The notes below the pieces were generated by a model. That model was given only the letters and a program-made list of their open reading frames with translations. It did no database searches and had not been told where the DNA came from. A stretch of 64,000 nucleotides of DNA from Vineibacter terrae (lineage in GTDB: Bacteria; Pseudomonadota; Alphaproteobacteria; Reyranellales; Reyranellaceae), in NCBI RefSeq assembly GCF_008039615.1, contig NZ_VDUZ01000005.1:1-64000 (forward strand), written 5' to 3'. Shown piece after piece: positions 62,478-64,000 of this stretch; within the stretch, counting starts at the first letter, position 1, and every line of letters begins with the position of its first letter. Both the position numbers and the translations under genes were made by a program.

Positions 62478-63243
62478 TCCCTCCCCAGCGAGGCTGGGGA
62501 GGTGCCCCGAAGGGGCGGAGGGGAGCCGACGTGGTCCTAGTAACAAAGACCACGTCGGCTCCCCCTCCGGCCTTCGGCCCCCTCCCCCACTGCGTGGGGG
62601 AGGGAAGCTTCTCTGCGTTTCTGTGTCTCTGTGGTTGGCTTTCGCTACGGGCGAAGGTTATGCCCAGGTCTACGGCATCGGCCAACCCGCGACGATGGCG
62701 CAGATCCAGGGCTGGGACATCGACGTGCGAGGCGATGACGGGCTGGGCCTGCCGCCGGGCAAGGGCACCGTGAAGCAGGGCGAGGAGATCTACCTGTCGC
62801 AATGCGCCAGCTGCCACGGCGAGTTTGGCGAAGGCAACGGCCGCTGGCCTGAGCTGATGGGCGGCAACGGGACGCTGACCTCGGACGACCCGCGCAAGAC
62901 CGTAGGCAGCTACTGGCCGTACGCGCCGACCCTGTTCGACTATGTGCGTCGCACGATGCCGTTCACCGCGCCGCAATCGCTGTCCAACGACGAGGTCTAC
63001 GCGGTCACGGCCTATATCCTGCACCTCAACGACCTGCTGCCGGCCGACGCCGAGCTGGATGCGGCCGGGCTCAAGGCCATCCGCCTGCCCAACCGCGACG
63101 GCTTCATCGCCGAGGATCCACGCCCCGACACGAAGAGCGCCTCCGAGCCGTGCATGCGCGGCTGCCGCACGGCACCGCCCAGGATCACCAGCGACCTCGC
63201 CGAGCGCCTGGGCGTCACCCCGACGCGCACGCCGAAGGATTGA
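62461..63243 (+). CDS. soxD: Sulfane dehydrogenase cytochrome subunit SoxD, repeat-derived N-terminus
   Basis: The mature part (from about residue 70) is a standard SoxD: QVYGIGQPATMAQIQGWDID, one haem site CASCHGEFGEGNG, and the C-terminal SoxD tail EPCMRGCRTAPPRITSDLAE. The N-terminal 68 codons are unusual: codons 7-48 are the translated palindromic repeat at 62480-62604, and the hydrophobic core LLCVSVSLWLAF comes from a second repeat (62611-62636), followed by a cleavage site at GYA|QVYG. The ATG at 62461 overlaps soxC. A GTG at 62623 would also start the frame but leaves a very short signal. Only one haem is present, as in shorter SoxD forms. Confidence 0.88.
   Translation: MSRFFDPSPARLGRCPEGAEGSRRGPSNKDHVGSPSGLRPPPPLRGGGKLLCVSVSLWLAFATGEGYAQVYGIGQPATMAQIQGWDIDVRGDDGLGLPPGKGTVKQGEEIYLSQCASCHGEFGEGNGRWPELMGGNGTLTSDDPRKTVGSYWPYAPTLFDYVRRTMPFTAPQSLSNDEVYAVTAYILHLNDLLPADAELDAAGLKAIRLPNRDGFIAEDPRPDTKSASEPCMRGCRTAPPRITSDLAERLGVTPTRTPKD
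62480..62604. repeat. Long palindromic repeat within the 5' end of soxD
   Basis: This copy (ctccccagcgaggctgggga, ggtgccccgaaggggcggag gggagcc and the mirrored ggctccccctccggccttcg gccccctcccccactgcgtg) belongs to the same family as 1960-2080 and 13723-13850. It starts 2 bp after the soxC stop and is open for 42 codons in the soxD frame. Confidence 0.93.
62611..62636 (+). repeat. Partial copy of the 'tctgtgtctctgtggtt' repeat
   Basis: The 17-nt stretch tctgtgtctctgtggtt is identical to part of the repeat between hyuA and hyuB (up to 4789). It lies directly after the palindromic repeat and encodes the hydrophobic residues CVSVSLWL of the SoxD signal. Confidence 0.8.
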
Positions 63244-63338
63244 TCCTCGGTAGCGGCCATCCCGCCGCTGGGCGGGAGGATGGATTGAGTGGTACAGTCG
63301 CGCGTTGGGGCAAGCAATGACGTCGGGGGAGGCAGGCA

Positions 63339-63641
63339 ATGGGCATCCGTGTTCCAGCCATGGTGCTGGCCGTGTGGCTTCTGCCGTTGCAGGTATCGGC
63401 GCAGGCGACCGGTCCGTCGGGCCAGGCGATGGCGCAGACCTGCTACGTCTGCCACGGTCCGGCCGGCAAAAGCGACGGGCCGATCGCGTCCCTGGCCGGT
63501 CTGCCCAGGGACCACATCGTGCGCCAGATGGCCGACTTCAAGGCCGACCGGCGGCCCGGCACCATCATGAACCGCATCGCCAAAGGCTATAGCGACGAGC
63601 AGATCGCCGCGATCGCCGACTTCATCGCGACCTTGAAGTGA
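63339..63641 (+). CDS. Small c-type cytochrome (FccA/SoxE-like)
   Basis: This 100-residue periplasmic cytochrome has a signal peptide (VLAVWLLPLQVSAQAT), one haem site TCYVCHGPAGKSDG and a C-terminal region with Met in GTIMNRIAKGYSDEQIAAIA. Its position 11 bp before a flavocytochrome c sulfide dehydrogenase flavoprotein gene suggests it is the haem subunit (FccA, also called SoxE). The ribosome-binding site is gggggaggcaggca. Confidence 0.88.
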   Translation: MGIRVPAMVLAVWLLPLQVSAQATGPSGQAMAQTCYVCHGPAGKSDGPIASLAGLPRDHIVRQMADFKADRRPGTIMNRIAKGYSDEQIAAIADFIATLK

Positions 63642-63652
63642 GGGAGGGGGCC

Positions 63653-64000
63653 ATGACCACGACGCGCCGTTCCCTGCTGAAGACTGCCGGTGCCGCGGCC
63701 GGCCTGGGCGTGATCGGCATGCCGGCCCTGGCGCAAGGCGCTGCCGGCAAGATCGTCATCGTCGGCGCCGGCTTCGGCGGCGCCACGACGGCCCGCTACC
63801 TCAAGCGCGCCAACCCGGCGCTTGATGTGACCGTGGTCGAGCGCGACGACCGCTATGTCACCTGTCCGTTCTCGAACTACGTCATTGCCGGGTTTCGCAA
63901 GCTGGATGACCTGACGCACAGCTTCGACGGCCTGCGCAAGGCAGGCATCAAGGTGGTCAAGGGCGAAGCCACTGCCATCGACACGGCGACGCGGTCCGTG
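63653..64000 (+). CDS. fccB: Sulfide dehydrogenase flavoprotein subunit FccB/SoxF, cut by the window end
   Basis: The first 116 codons are present. A Tat signal (TTTRRSLLKTAGAAAGLGVI) leads into an FAD-binding Rossmann motif KIVIVGAGFGGATTARYL, and RYVTCPFSNYVIAGF carries the cysteine that covalently binds FAD in flavocytochrome c. The enzyme oxidises sulfide and passes electrons to the cytochrome subunit encoded just upstream. The ATG follows gagggagggggcc. The rest of the gene (normally about 400-430 codons) lies beyond base 64000. Confidence 0.92.
   Translation, partial: MTTTRRSLLKTAGAAAGLGVIGMPALAQGAAGKIVIVGAGFGGATTARYLKRANPALDVTVVERDDRYVTCPFSNYVIAGFRKLDDLTHSFDGLRKAGIKVVKGEATAIDTATRSV

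Overview
The window is about 68% G+C with tightly packed genes. Its gene content fits an alphaproteobacterium of Rhodospirillales/Hyphomicrobiales type: orphan Bug/TctC solute-binding proteins, acyl-CoA dehydrogenases, a RibH2-type lumazine synthase under an FMN riboswitch, an ACC deaminase with a divergent Lrp regulator, and an alphaproteobacterial-style Sox cluster. This placement is inference; no rRNA or other phylogenetic marker is present.

Layout. 1-14.8 kb: end of a branched-chain-type ABC transporter (livGF), hydantoinase/oxoprolinase genes, lumazine synthase, asparaginase, two Bug proteins, an SDR, an acyl-CoA dehydrogenase and acdS/lrp. 14.9-31.3 kb: a formate dehydrogenase island with a complete selenocysteine pathway. 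It holds mobB, an FAD-oxidoreductase/selD fusion, parDE, a three-subunit formate dehydrogenase whose catalytic subunit reads through an in-frame UGA with a downstream SECIS hairpin, two glycosyltransferase-like genes, fdhE, selA, a Sel1-repeat gene, selB and tRNA-Sec (selC). 31.3-44.2 kb: mixed metabolism, including msrB, a frameshifted LysR gene, acyl-CoA dehydrogenases, an internally deleted Bug gene, a globin, several unknowns and a phospholipase C/acid phosphatase-like enzyme. 44.2-64 kb: a sulfur island with a GcvH-like lipoyl protein, DsrE, a lipoate ligase, SBP56/methanethiol oxidase, then soxR, soxS, a fused soxXA, soxYZ, soxB, soxCD, a cytochrome c and the start of fccB/soxF. A three-gene protease/NTPase/STAND cassette (48.8-55.1 kb), with the look of a conflict system, splits this island.

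How the genes fit together. Methanethiol oxidase would yield sulfide and formaldehyde. FccAB and Sox can oxidise the sulfur, and the seleno-formate dehydrogenase can oxidise formate derived from formaldehyde. MobB, SelD, FdhE, SelA, SelB and tRNA-Sec all support that formate dehydrogenase.

A second theme is a dense set of GC-rich palindromic intergenic repeats in at least five sequence families. The 'ctctcccgc...gcgggagag' family lies between co-directional genes, often touching the next start codon. Other families lie mainly between convergent genes. At soxD, two such repeats appear to have become the coding sequence of the signal peptide.
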